Source: Bacillus sp. SA1-12
GTDB lineage: Bacteria > Bacillota > Bacilli > Bacillales > Bacillaceae
DNA length: 64,000 nucleotides
Direction: 5' to 3'
Assembly (NCBI RefSeq): GCF_000981385.1
Contig: NZ_LATZ01000128.1
Coordinates: 1-64,000 of the forward strand
Part shown: in pieces, positions 50,999 to 58,947 of the stretch
How the letters are laid out: every line of letters begins with the position of its first letter
Position numbering within the stretch: position 1 is the first letter of the stretch
The notes under the pieces: generated by a model
Told to the model about the DNA's origin: nothing
The model's input: the letters and a program-made list of their open reading frames with translations, nothing else
Databases searched by the model: none
Made by a program: the position numbers and the translations under genes

Positions 50999-51583
50999 AT
51001 GAAAATGTTAATCATTTATACATATCCCAATCATAATAGTTTAAATTATTCATTTTTACAAAACGCCATTAAAGGGAGTAAGCAGAATCCCACTATAAAA
51101 GAGTTACAGGTATTAGATTTATATGATGAGGGATTTAACCCAATTTTAGTGTTTAACGAGCAAAAGAGAAGACGTGATATGCATAATGACCCCAATATTG
51201 AAAAATATAGACAACAAATTACATGGGCTGACAAGATTGTTTTTATCTATCCTATTTGGTGGGGAAGACCACCCGCGATGCTTTTGGGATATATAGACCA
51301 ATTATTTGCTTCCAATTTTGCTTATAAAGATAAGAAAGGACTTTTTCCGGAAGGGCTACTGAAAGGAAAGTCGGTTATATGTATATCTACCATGAAGGGT
51401 CCAACTCACTATCCATTTCTATGGTGGAATAATGCACATAAAATTTTAATGAAAAGGGCTTTATTTAATTTTGTAGGAATTAAGAAAGTAAAGTTCTTTG
51501 AATTTGGGAATATGGAAAGTCCAAAAGGAAAACAAATGAAAAAACTAGAAAAGATTTACCATTATTTTAAAAGACTAGGATAA
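50999..51583 (+). CDS. Flavodoxin-fold NAD(P)H oxidoreductase (quinone reductase-like)
   Basis: This 194-residue protein starts at the ATG at 50999 (MKMLIIYTYPNHNSLNYSFL), with AAGAGGTG upstream; the longer frame runs through the operators. The FMN-binding motif is near the start, and IVFIYPIWWGRPPAMLLGYI is characteristic of the NAD(P)H dehydrogenase (quinone) family. It probably reduces quinones or other electrophiles under control of the divergent MarR protein. Confidence 0.9.
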   Translation: MKMLIIYTYPNHNSLNYSFLQNAIKGSKQNPTIKELQVLDLYDEGFNPILVFNEQKRRRDMHNDPNIEKYRQQITWADKIVFIYPIWWGRPPAMLLGYIDQLFASNFAYKDKKGLFPEGLLKGKSVICISTMKGPTHYPFLWWNNAHKILMKRALFNFVGIKKVKFFEFGNMESPKGKQMKKLEKIYHYFKRLG

Positions 51584-51596
51584 CTCGATCTCTGTT

Positions 51597-51853
51597 TAGA
51601 TAAGTCACAGTGAACCGTATCATATTATATACCAAAATTGGTTGGTGTATGACCTTGGGATAACTAGCCAGGCAATTAGGAAATGTTATTAAAATTCGTA
51701 ACTCTGCACAAGAAGCTCCGGGCTTTCTTTCTAAAAGACGGGCAACGATAGATCCTCATCATTCTCTCGATAGACCATAAGAGCAAGAATGAGGTCGAAG
51801 CGGGTGCATTTTCCTTGCTAAAATGAGGTACAACATAGATAAGTCACAATGAA
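51597..51853. repeat. 18-bp direct repeats flanking a gene-free segment
   Basis: TAGATAAGTCACAGTGAA (51597-51614) and TAGATAAGTCACAATGAA (51836-51853) differ at one base and enclose about 220 nt with no reading frame. Inside, CCTCATCATTCTCTC and an inverted GAGCAAGAATGAGG hint at a degenerate palindrome. It could be a mobile-element remnant or a tandem duplication; no transposase is present. Confidence 0.55.
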
Positions 51854-51901
51854 TATGACAAAAATTTAGGATGAACTTAATTAGGAAGGACGGAGAGTTT
51901 G

Positions 51902-52477
51902 ATGGAAGCTAGTATCAATCTTTCATTTGATGAAATGTGGGAGAAAATCCTTGCTTGTGACCATAAATATGATGGATTATTTTTTACGGCAGTAAAAACA
52001 ACAAAAATATATTGCCGTCCTTCCTGTAGATCTAGGAAGCCTAAAAAAATAAATGTGGAATTCTTCTGTGACATAAATGAAGTTGAAAAAGCTGGGTATC
52101 GTGCTTGCAAAAGATGTCAGCCAAAATCTGAGCATTCTCCGCATATTGGGCTTGTCAAAAATGTGATTGCCTTTTTAGTAAATCATTATAAACAGAAGCT
52201 GGAATTACAGGATATTGCAAATCATGTTGGGGTAAGTTCCTTTTATCTAGAACGGGTATTTAAACAGGAAACTTCAGAAACTCCTCGAACATATTTGCAA
52301 AAAATACGAGTTGATAAGGCGGTTCATCTTCTAAAAAGCACAGACCGAACGAATCTTGAGATTTGCTACGAGGTTGGATTTCAAAGTCCTTCAAATTTTT
52401 ATAAAGTATTTCGCCGTCTGAAAAATTGCTCGCCTAGTGAATATCGAGCTCTTCTTAATAAGGAGTTAGAACAATGA
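51902..52477 (+). CDS. adaA: Methylphosphotriester-DNA methyltransferase/activator AdaA
   Basis: AdaA repairs methylphosphotriesters by transferring the methyl to its own cysteine, then activates ada genes. It has 191 residues. The zinc cysteines C38, C42, C69 and C72 (YCRPSC and ACKRC) are at the same positions as in Escherichia coli Ada. An AraC-type DNA-binding domain follows (LQDIANHVGVSSFYLERVFK and LEICYEVGFQSPSNFYKVFR). GGAGAG precedes the ATG. The stop overlaps alkA by 4 nt, so adaA-alkA-adaB form an operon. Confidence 0.94.
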   Translation: MEASINLSFDEMWEKILACDHKYDGLFFTAVKTTKIYCRPSCRSRKPKKINVEFFCDINEVEKAGYRACKRCQPKSEHSPHIGLVKNVIAFLVNHYKQKLELQDIANHVGVSSFYLERVFKQETSETPRTYLQKIRVDKAVHLLKSTDRTNLEICYEVGFQSPSNFYKVFRRLKNCSPSEYRALLNKELEQ

Positions 52478-53382
52478 AATGGATTGATCAAGGGTCATAT
52501 CTTGAACTTTTCCCGCCAAAGGAATTTAATTTTAAGGAGTGCCTCGTATTCTTAGGAAGATCAAAGCAAGAGGTATTACATCAGATTAGAGAAGAAAGTG
52601 TATATAAACTGTTAAAAATAAATGGAGAAACGCTCTTAATAAAAATAGGGGGGAACCAGAATTCGATTCAAGTAGAATTCCCTATCAGTGCCCCATCTAA
52701 AAGTGCCCGAAAAAAAGTGGCCGCCTATGTATGGAAATGGTTTGATCTGGATCAAGAGTTGGAAAACTTTTATTTAATGGCGTGTAAAGATAGAATTTTA
52801 CAACAAATAGTCCAGCAATACTACGGTTTACGAATTATTTGCATTCCAGATTTATTTGAAGCTTTAACATGGGCGATTATTGGACAACAAATTAATTTGC
52901 CATTTGCTTACACATTAAAAAAACGTTTCGTGGAACATTTCGGGGAGAGTCTTACCTTCAATGGACATACCTTTTGGTTATTCCCAGAATTTCAACGAAT
53001 AGCTATGTTAGATATAGATGATTTAAAAAGGCTTCAGTTTACTTCAAGGAAGGCAGAATATATTATTGGCGTTGCAAAAGCTATGGAAAGCGGCAAATTA
53101 ACCAAAGCAGCTTTGCTTAAACAACAAGAGTATCAGCTAGTTCATAAATCTTTAATGGCAATCAGAGGTGTCGGAGCTTGGACGGCAGACTATGTCATGA
53201 TGAAATGCTTACAATTTTCTTCTGCTTTTCCAATTGCTGATGTAGGTCTCCACAATGCAATAAAGATTCAACTTGGGCTTGAACGCAAACCGACAATTGA
53301 GGAAATTGAAGAGATGACAATACACTGGGAAGGTTGGCAAGCATATGCTACCTTTTATCTATGGAGGTCCTTATATGAGTAA
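52474..53382 (+). CDS. alkA: DNA-3-methyladenine glycosylase II AlkA
   Basis: This glycosylase excises alkylated bases. It has 302 residues: an N-terminal TBP-like domain, then the HhH-GPD domain with ALTWAIIGQQINLPFAYTLK, the hairpin MAIRGVGAWTADYVMMK, and the catalytic aspartate D256 in FPIADVGLHNAI. It overlaps adaA (ATGA) and adaB (8 nt). In Bacillus subtilis, as I recall, alkA is divergent from adaAB, so this arrangement is different. Confidence 0.93.
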   Translation: MKWIDQGSYLELFPPKEFNFKECLVFLGRSKQEVLHQIREESVYKLLKINGETLLIKIGGNQNSIQVEFPISAPSKSARKKVAAYVWKWFDLDQELENFYLMACKDRILQQIVQQYYGLRIICIPDLFEALTWAIIGQQINLPFAYTLKKRFVEHFGESLTFNGHTFWLFPEFQRIAMLDIDDLKRLQFTSRKAEYIIGVAKAMESGKLTKAALLKQQEYQLVHKSLMAIRGVGAWTADYVMMKCLQFSSAFPIADVGLHNAIKIQLGLERKPTIEEIEEMTIHWEGWQAYATFYLWRSLYE

Positions 53383-53863
53383 ATTACATAAATTGGATTA
53401 CAAAACACCCATTGGTGTTCTAGAAATTGTCGGTACAGATGAAGCGATCAGTTCGATTATGTTTACTGAACGGGATCACATAATAAATTCAGTGCAAGAT
53501 GAAACTCCATATGTCTTGGAGAATTGCCTTCATCAACTTGATGAGTATTTTAAAGGGGAGCGGAGTAATTTTACAGTCCCCTACCTCGTTGAGGGTACAG
53601 ACTTTCAAAAAACGGTGTGGAATGCTTTAAGAAGTATACCCTACGCCGAAACGGGATCCTATAAAGATATTGCTGTTTCAATTGGGAATGAAAAAGCCAT
53701 TAGAGCGGTTGGTAGTGCAAATAGTAAAAATAAGTTAAGTATTGTAATTCCATGCCATCGAATTATCGGGTCAAATGGAAAGTTAACGGGTTATGCAGGT
53801 GGTTTATGGAGAAAGGAATGGCTTCTTCAGCATGAGAAAACTTGTAATAAGGAACATAAGTAG
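53375..53863 (+). CDS. adaB: Methylated-DNA--protein-cysteine methyltransferase AdaB
   Basis: This suicide enzyme removes methyl groups from O6-methylguanine. It has 162 residues from the ATG at 53375, which has GGAGG upstream and lies inside the end of alkA. The active-site cysteine is C127 in IPCHRIIGSNGKLTGYAGG. The upstream helix-turn-helix reads RSIPYAETGSYKDIA and the arginine finger AIRAVGSANSKN. It is the last gene of the adaptive-response operon. Confidence 0.95.
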   Translation: MSKLHKLDYKTPIGVLEIVGTDEAISSIMFTERDHIINSVQDETPYVLENCLHQLDEYFKGERSNFTVPYLVEGTDFQKTVWNALRSIPYAETGSYKDIAVSIGNEKAIRAVGSANSKNKLSIVIPCHRIIGSNGKLTGYAGGLWRKEWLLQHEKTCNKEHK

Positions 53864-53928
53864 AGCTCTAAGGCACCGTTTTTGGATTTAAAAAATAAGC
53901 ACGGATCATAACGCCTTTAATAACAAAG

Positions 53929-53950
53929 AAGACCACTAAACAGTGGTCTT
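53929..53950. terminator. Bidirectional terminator between adaB and the SDR gene
   Basis: AAGACCACT and AGTGGTCTT form a perfect 9-bp stem with the loop AAAC. Both sides are flanked by T-rich sequence, suiting the convergent genes. Confidence 0.82.
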
Positions 53951-53959
53951 AATTATTAA

Positions 53960-54718
53960 TTAATAAGCTGTCCAACCGCCATCTACAGCAATAACTTGTC
54001 CATTCACAAAACTTGCTTCGTCTGATCCTAAAAAGATGGCCATCTGTGCAATTTCTTCTGGTTGTCCTACCCGTGGATTAATCTTCAGTCCTAATGCTTG
54101 GCGGCTTGCGCCAAACTCACTTATATTCTTCATTGAAGAACCTATATTAGTCATGACTGCTCCAGGAGCAATACCGTTACAACGAATGTTTTTGTCAGCA
54201 TACATAAATGCAGTGTTTTTTGTTAAACCAACAACTGCATGTTTAGAAGCAGTGTAAGCAGCACCAGCACGTGCACCGAATAATCCACCAGCAGAAATGT
54301 TATTGACAATTGTACCGTGACCTTGTTCTAAGAATCGGTTTACCGCAATACGCATTGATTTCATTACAGCTGTTGTATTGACAGAAAAAACTTTCTCCCA
54401 TCTTTCGTCTGAAATTTCACCAACAGGCTCCATCCCATCCATAATTCCTGCATTATTAACAAGAATGTCTAATTTCCCAAAAACCTGTATGGTTTCAGAG
54501 AATAATTGATGTAAATCTTTTTCGGAAGTTACGTTTGTTTGAATAGCAATGGCTTCTGCACCTAAAGCTTTCATTTCCTCCGCTACAGTTCGAGCACCCT
54601 CTATGTTTAAGTCTGATACAACAACTTTTGCCCCTTCTTTAGCATAACCTTCTGCAATTGCTTTCCCCATGCCTGAAGCAGCACCAGTGATAATCGCTAC
54701 TTTGTCTTTTAATCTCAT
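53960..54718 (-). CDS. Short-chain dehydrogenase/reductase (SDR)
   Basis: This 252-residue NAD(P)-dependent oxidoreductase has the glycine-rich cofactor motif TGAASGMGKA near residue 11, VSDLNIE after the second strand, the NNAG motif, an active-site serine in NNISAGG, and YTASK with the catalytic tyrosine and lysine. It ends VNGQVIAVDGGWTAY, the classical SDR C-terminus. AAGGAGG precedes the ATG. The aspartate in VVSDLN suggests NAD preference. The substrate is unknown; the divergent TetR gene may regulate it. Confidence 0.92.
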   Translation of the reverse strand: MRLKDKVAIITGAASGMGKAIAEGYAKEGAKVVVSDLNIEGARTVAEEMKALGAEAIAIQTNVTSEKDLHQLFSETIQVFGKLDILVNNAGIMDGMEPVGEISDERWEKVFSVNTTAVMKSMRIAVNRFLEQGHGTIVNNISAGGLFGARAGAAYTASKHAVVGLTKNTAFMYADKNIRCNGIAPGAVMTNIGSSMKNISEFGASRQALGLKINPRVGQPEEIAQMAIFLGSDEASFVNGQVIAVDGGWTAY

Positions 54719-54848
54719 TCAAAATGTCCTCCTTTATTTAAAAATAGAAAGTATAACATCTTTGAACATTGTTTTGATTCTAGCTCTACTGATCAAGTAT
54801 TGCGCTTTACTTATTGCTTAGCAGAAAATAATAAAATGCTTTAACTGT

Positions 54849-55029
54849 AGGCAAGCACTTCGGCATCCAGCTCCGAAGAACAAAGTGTGCAAGTGCAGAC
54901 AGTACGCTTAACGCCATAGTTTTTGACTGCCAGCGCCTTAGGCCCTCTAGGATCTAGCCAATTTTGAATTGAAGGCAAAGGACTTCTTTTATTCAAAATC
55001 GTTTTAGTTGCCCGAGGCAGTTCTAGGAG
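54849..55029 (+). repeat. Dispersed repeat, copy D (extended and divergent)
   Basis: Contains CGGCATCCAGCTCCG, GCCAGCGCCTTAGGCCCTC, TTTTGAATTGAAGGCAAAGG and ACTTCTTTTATTCAAAA. The CCAGCGCCT and GAATTGAAG / CTTCTTTTATTC blocks correspond to copies B and C. The copy is longer (about 180 nt) and more diverged. Confidence 0.6.
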
Positions 55030-55044
55030 TTTGGTACTTTGTTA

Positions 55045-55073
55045 TTGTACAGTTGTTTAATAAAAATTATAAT
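55045..55073 (+). promoter_or_regulatory. Promoter of the TetR gene (SigA type)
   Basis: TTGTAC (55045-55050) and TATAAT (55068-55073) are separated by 17 nt, about 90 nt before the tetR start. Confidence 0.7.
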
Positions 55074-55164
55074 AATATAGAGAAGCGCTTACAATAAGCA
55101 AAATAAATAGATCTGTTCATTAATTAACAGAAAGTAAGAAATGTGTTTAATAAGAGGTGAAAAA

Positions 55165-55731
55165 ATGTCACGCACAGATTTGCGAATTGTAAAAACAAAA
55201 GAAGCTTTGCATCATGCATTGTTGGAATTACTAAACGGAAAAGCTTTAGAAGAAATCTCAATATCGGAAATTTGCAGAAAGGCAAAAATAAATCGGGGTA
55301 CGTTTTACTTGCATTATAGCCAAATTGAAGATTTATTTGAGGAGTACTTTAAAGAAATTACTGCAGATTTGACTCGCTCTTATCAAGAACCTTATCGATA
55401 TGCATCGGTATTAAAAATAAGCAAGTTAGACTCTTCAACCATTCGTATTTTTCATCATATTGAAAAATATAAACCTTTTTATCGTATTGTTTTTTCAAAA
55501 AAAGTACCGCTAATGTACTATTATTTATTATTCGAGGAAATACGCCATTTATTACTTCAAGATAAAGAATCCTCCCTTAAAGACGGAATCAATCCTGAGC
55601 TTTTTTGTGCCTATCAAGCGAATGCCATTATAGGCATCATTATAGATTGGTACAAAAATGATTTTTCTTATCATGCAAGCTATTTAAATAATCAACTCGT
55701 TCAAATTTTAAATATGAAAATAAACACTTAA
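55165..55731 (+). CDS. TetR/AcrR family transcriptional regulator
   Basis: This 188-residue regulator starts at the ATG at 55165, preceded by AAGAGGTG. The N-terminal helix-turn-helix reads ISISEICRKAKINRGTFYLH then YSQIEDLFEEYF, typical of TetR proteins. The C-terminal ligand domain (GINPELFCAYQANAIIGIII then DWYKNDF) resembles the TetR_C_7-type group. It is divergent from the SDR gene and may regulate it; no operator palindrome was found with confidence. Confidence 0.9.
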   Translation: MSRTDLRIVKTKEALHHALLELLNGKALEEISISEICRKAKINRGTFYLHYSQIEDLFEEYFKEITADLTRSYQEPYRYASVLKISKLDSSTIRIFHHIEKYKPFYRIVFSKKVPLMYYYLLFEEIRHLLLQDKESSLKDGINPELFCAYQANAIIGIIIDWYKNDFSYHASYLNNQLVQILNMKINT

Positions 55732-55937
55732 AAGGTACATTAATAACCGAAAAACAAGGCAAAAAAATGAAGGTTTGTCCCTAGTCTTTTGTTCCGAAAG
55801 CTTTGGTGGAAAGACTTCTCACTTTTTTACAAGCCCTAAATAGTTTATAATTATCAGATAATAGTAGAAATTTTAATGGATAAATCATTATAATAGATAT
55901 GATGTGGTTTTTTATTGAGACAGGGAAGGTATGTATC

Positions 55938-55991
55938 TAGGTGCCGCTTTGCTTTTGGTGACACCTAAGCAGGAGCGCCGACTCTTTTTTA
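55938..55991 (+). promoter_or_regulatory. Terminator-like hairpin in the mqo leader
   Basis: GGTGC (55940-55944) and TGC can pair with GCA and GCGCC (55975-55979), followed by GACTC and six T (55985-55990), 28 nt before the mqo start. An alternative pairing AGGTG (55939-55943) with CACCT (55962-55966) would exclude it. This could be an attenuator or simply an upstream terminator. Confidence 0.45.
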
Positions 55992-56018
55992 CAAATATAG
56001 GGGATAAGGAAGGGTACA

Positions 56019-57518
56019 ATGAGCAACATACAGAATAAAACAGACGTTATTTTAATTGGTGCCGGAGTCATGAGCGCGACTTTGGGATCATTATTAAAAG
56101 AATTAGCACCAGAATGGGAAATCAAAGTGTTTGAGAAACTTGCAACACCGGGAGAAGAAAGCTCAAATGAGTGGAATAATGCAGGGACGGGCCACGCAGC
56201 GCTTTGCGAGCTTAACTATACTTCTGAAAAAGCTGACGGATCTATAGATATTAGTAAAGCGATTAAAATTAATGAACAATTTCAGCTTTCAAGACAATTT
56301 TGGTCTTATTTAGTAAACAGAAATTTGATCCGTAATCCGCAAAACTTTATTATGCCACTGCCTCATATGAGTCTAGTACAAGGTGAAAAAAATGTAGCTT
56401 TCTTGAAAAAACGATTTGAAGCGTTATCAAACAATCCTTTATTTCAAGGGATGGAGTTCTCTGATGATTCTAAAAAACTGAAGGAATGGATTCCGCTTAT
56501 CATGGAAGGCCGTACATCGAATGAACCGATTGCAGCAACAAAAATTGACTCCGGGACTGATGTCAATTTTGGTGCTTTAACACGTATGATATTTAACCAC
56601 TTAAAGAGTAAAAACGTTGAGATCAACTATAAACATAGTGTGAAAGATATTAAACGTACTAGCGAAGGCTTGTGGGAATTGAAAGTTCATAATATTGATA
56701 GCGGTATTACTGAAAATCATACTGCTAAATTTGTCTTTATCGGCGGCGGGGGCGGAAGTCTGCCTTTACTGCAAAAAACCGGTATTCCTGAGTCAAAACA
56801 TATTGGGGGCTTCCCAGTAAGCGGACTCTTTATGGTTTGCAATAATCCAGAGATTGTAGAACAGCATCATGCCAAAGTGTACGGTAAAGCGAAGGTTGGT
56901 GCTCCTCCAATGTCTGTTCCGCATCTTGATACAAGATATATTGATAACAAAAAATCATTGCTGTTTGGACCGTTTGCCGGTTTCTCACCAAAGTTCTTAA
57001 AAACAGGATCCTACTTTGATTTGCTAGGTTCTATTAAACCGAATAATCTCCTCACTATGTTAGCAGCAGGTGTAAAAGAGATGGCATTGACAAAATATCT
57101 GATCCAGCAGGTACTTTTGTCGAATGAAAAGCGTATGGAAGAATTGCGTGAATTTATTCCAACAGCCAAAAGTGAGGATTGGAGTATAGTAGTAGCAGGC
57201 CAACGTGTGCAAGTTATTAAAGATACTGAGGCAGGGAAAGGAACACTTCAGTTTGGTACAGAAGTAGTCAGTGCTGCTGATGGCTCAGTAGCTGCATTAC
57301 TCGGTGCTTCTCCGGGTGCTTCTACAGCTGTTCATGTTATGCTTGAGGTCTTAGAAAAATGCTTCCCAGAACGTATGATGGAATGGCAACCGAAAATTAT
57401 GGAAATGATTCCTTCTTACGGCGTATCATTAGCAGAAAACCCAGAACTATTCCAAAAGATTCATACTTCAACAGCACAAACACTTGGTTTAAACGAAAAA
57501 GAACCAGTCTTTAGTTAA
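56019..57518 (+). CDS. mqo: Malate:quinone oxidoreductase
   Basis: This membrane-associated FAD enzyme oxidises malate to oxaloacetate and passes electrons to quinone, an alternative to malate dehydrogenase in the citric-acid cycle. It has 499 residues. The FAD motif is VILIGAGVMSATLGSLLKEL. ESSNEWNNAGTGHAALCELN is characteristic of the family, and the C-terminal part contains LGASPGASTAVHVMLEVLEK. GGAAGGG precedes the ATG. It is monocistronic, with a leader hairpin and its own terminator. Confidence 0.95.
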   Translation: MSNIQNKTDVILIGAGVMSATLGSLLKELAPEWEIKVFEKLATPGEESSNEWNNAGTGHAALCELNYTSEKADGSIDISKAIKINEQFQLSRQFWSYLVNRNLIRNPQNFIMPLPHMSLVQGEKNVAFLKKRFEALSNNPLFQGMEFSDDSKKLKEWIPLIMEGRTSNEPIAATKIDSGTDVNFGALTRMIFNHLKSKNVEINYKHSVKDIKRTSEGLWELKVHNIDSGITENHTAKFVFIGGGGGSLPLLQKTGIPESKHIGGFPVSGLFMVCNNPEIVEQHHAKVYGKAKVGAPPMSVPHLDTRYIDNKKSLLFGPFAGFSPKFLKTGSYFDLLGSIKPNNLLTMLAAGVKEMALTKYLIQQVLLSNEKRMEELREFIPTAKSEDWSIVVAGQRVQVIKDTEAGKGTLQFGTEVVSAADGSVAALLGASPGASTAVHVMLEVLEKCFPERMMEWQPKIMEMIPSYGVSLAENPELFQKIHTSTAQTLGLNEKEPVFS

Positions 57519-57590
57519 TTATTTAAATATAGAGGTAAAGGTAGTAAATGAAAAAGTTCATATATAATAGATTATCATTGAAAACAAAAC

Positions 57591-57635
57591 TGAGAACCTT
57601 TGATCTAACTCTTGATTGAAGGTTCTTTTTTATGC
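57591..57635 (+). terminator. Terminator after mqo
   Basis: AGAACCTT and AAGGTTCT form an 8-bp stem with a loop of about 20 nt, followed by six T. Confidence 0.78.
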
Positions 57636-57971
57636 TTTTTAGTAAGTTAGTTGTTATTAGGCAATAGAAGGGGATGTTAAAATTTAGGTTATTCTTTGAA
57701 GAGGGACTCTGAGGGAGCAAAGGTTAAGGGAGGCCTAAGCCGGATGGAGCGCTGAGTAGGTTATCGGATCACCTGCTTTAGATGAGCGTCTGTGGCGGAA
57801 ATTAACATGGAAAAGAGCCGTATCTATAAATAAGAGATTAATATGAAACAATCTCCATACCCGATAGATTATATGGAACAAAAACAATCATTTGTTCCAT
57901 ATAAACATCCACATTTATTTTCGAATGTGGTACATTTAAGCGAAAACATTTACTAATAGAGGGATTCAAAC
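57636..57971. other. Gene-free region with a perfect 14-bp inverted repeat
   Basis: No gene is visible. TTATATGGAACAAA (57869-57882) and TTTGTTCCATATAA (57891-57904) are perfect inverted copies around an 8-nt loop, without a T run. The GC-richer stretch 57700-57830 (for example GGATGGAGCGCTGAGTAGG) differs in composition from its surroundings and may be a repeat remnant. Confidence 0.6.
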
Positions 57972-58836
57972 GTGACTTCTCAATTAACTGCTTATATTAC
58001 TCTTGTTTGCACATCAGACGTATTTAATTTGTATTTATGTTTATATGTATATTTAAAGCGCCACAACTATACAAAAATTGCAAAATTCTTCATTTTCTAA
58101 CTTTGATAAGGTTTGGTTTTTACTATCGGGAGATTCATTTCCCTTTCATTTAGATAAGGCAGCCTTCAATGAGGAATTACAGCTGAATACCGGTCATGCT
58201 GGGCGTATTTATCAGGTTCGTACCTCTCAGTTACAACATGATTAAAATAGCAAAGGTTTATTAGTTATTTTTACTGATATTACAGAGCTAAAAAGGCTGC
58301 AGATAAAATTAGAGCACCAAGCTTATTATGATGAGCTGACACAAATTTATAATCGCCGTGCATTTTTTGAGCAATCTGAAAAGGATTTGGCTGAAGCAAA
58401 GAGAGATTCATTGCCATTTACGGTTATATTAATTGACGTTGATTATTTTAAAAGAGTGAATGATACCTATGGTCATAATGTTGGTGATCAATTGCTTGTA
58501 CATGTCGCAAAGGCTTGCCAAACGCAACGGAAGGAAGGCATGCTGTTTGCACGGTATGGTGGAGAAGAGTTTGTCCTTTCCATGAAAGGGTGTACAGCTT
58601 CGGAAGGAGAAGCGCTGGCCAATCAGGTGCGCAAGCATATTGAGTCACAGCCTCTTATTACGGATGAGGGAGTTATTTCTGTTACGTTAAGCCTTGGCGT
58701 GGCTGAAGCAGCAAGAGAGGCTGGAGAAACTCTCTACCAACTTCTAAATGATGCGGATCACTCTTTATATTCAGCCAAACGAGGAGGACGTAATCAAGTC
58801 CGTGTCTATAAAGAGTTATATGAAGTTACTGTTTAA
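57972..58836 (+). pseudogene. Diguanylate cyclase (GGDEF) gene with internal deletion and nonsense mutation
   Basis: The 5' end survives as a 42-codon frame from GTG 57972 (TSQLTAYITLVCTS, then FNLYLCLYVYLKRHNY), which looks like the first membrane span of a 7TM sensor. It ends at TAA 58098. In another frame a PAS-like segment (RIYQVRTSQLQHD) reaches an in-frame TAA at 58243 and continues GLLVIFTDITELKRLQ, YYDELTQIYNRRAFFEQSEK and the GGDEF domain. That domain has DVDYFKRVNDTYGH, the active-site variant RYGGEEF, and DHSLYSAKRGGRNQV. Most of the sensor region is missing. The GGDEF part alone is intact from TTG 58387 (149 residues), but no good ribosome site precedes it. Confidence 0.8.
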
Positions 58837-58876
58837 CATGAAAAGATGATGACAATGCAATAGCGTTTCCTAGGTC

Positions 58877-58914
58877 AAAAAGAGGGTCACTACCAAAGGT
58901 TGTGGCCCTCTTTT
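58877..58914. terminator. Bidirectional terminator after the GGDEF remnant
   Basis: AAAAGAGGGTCAC pairs with GTGGCCCTCTTTT, with inner ACC / GGT pairs, giving a long stem with A and T flanks suited to termination from both sides. Confidence 0.88.
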
Positions 58915-58947
58915 ACATTCAACAAATTTACTTTTATTTTTTATCTA

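Noticed and set aside
51902..55731. Horizontally acquired island
   Set aside because: Codon use and base composition look like the surroundings, there is no integrase, and the genes are ordinary for the family; transfer cannot be shown from this sequence.
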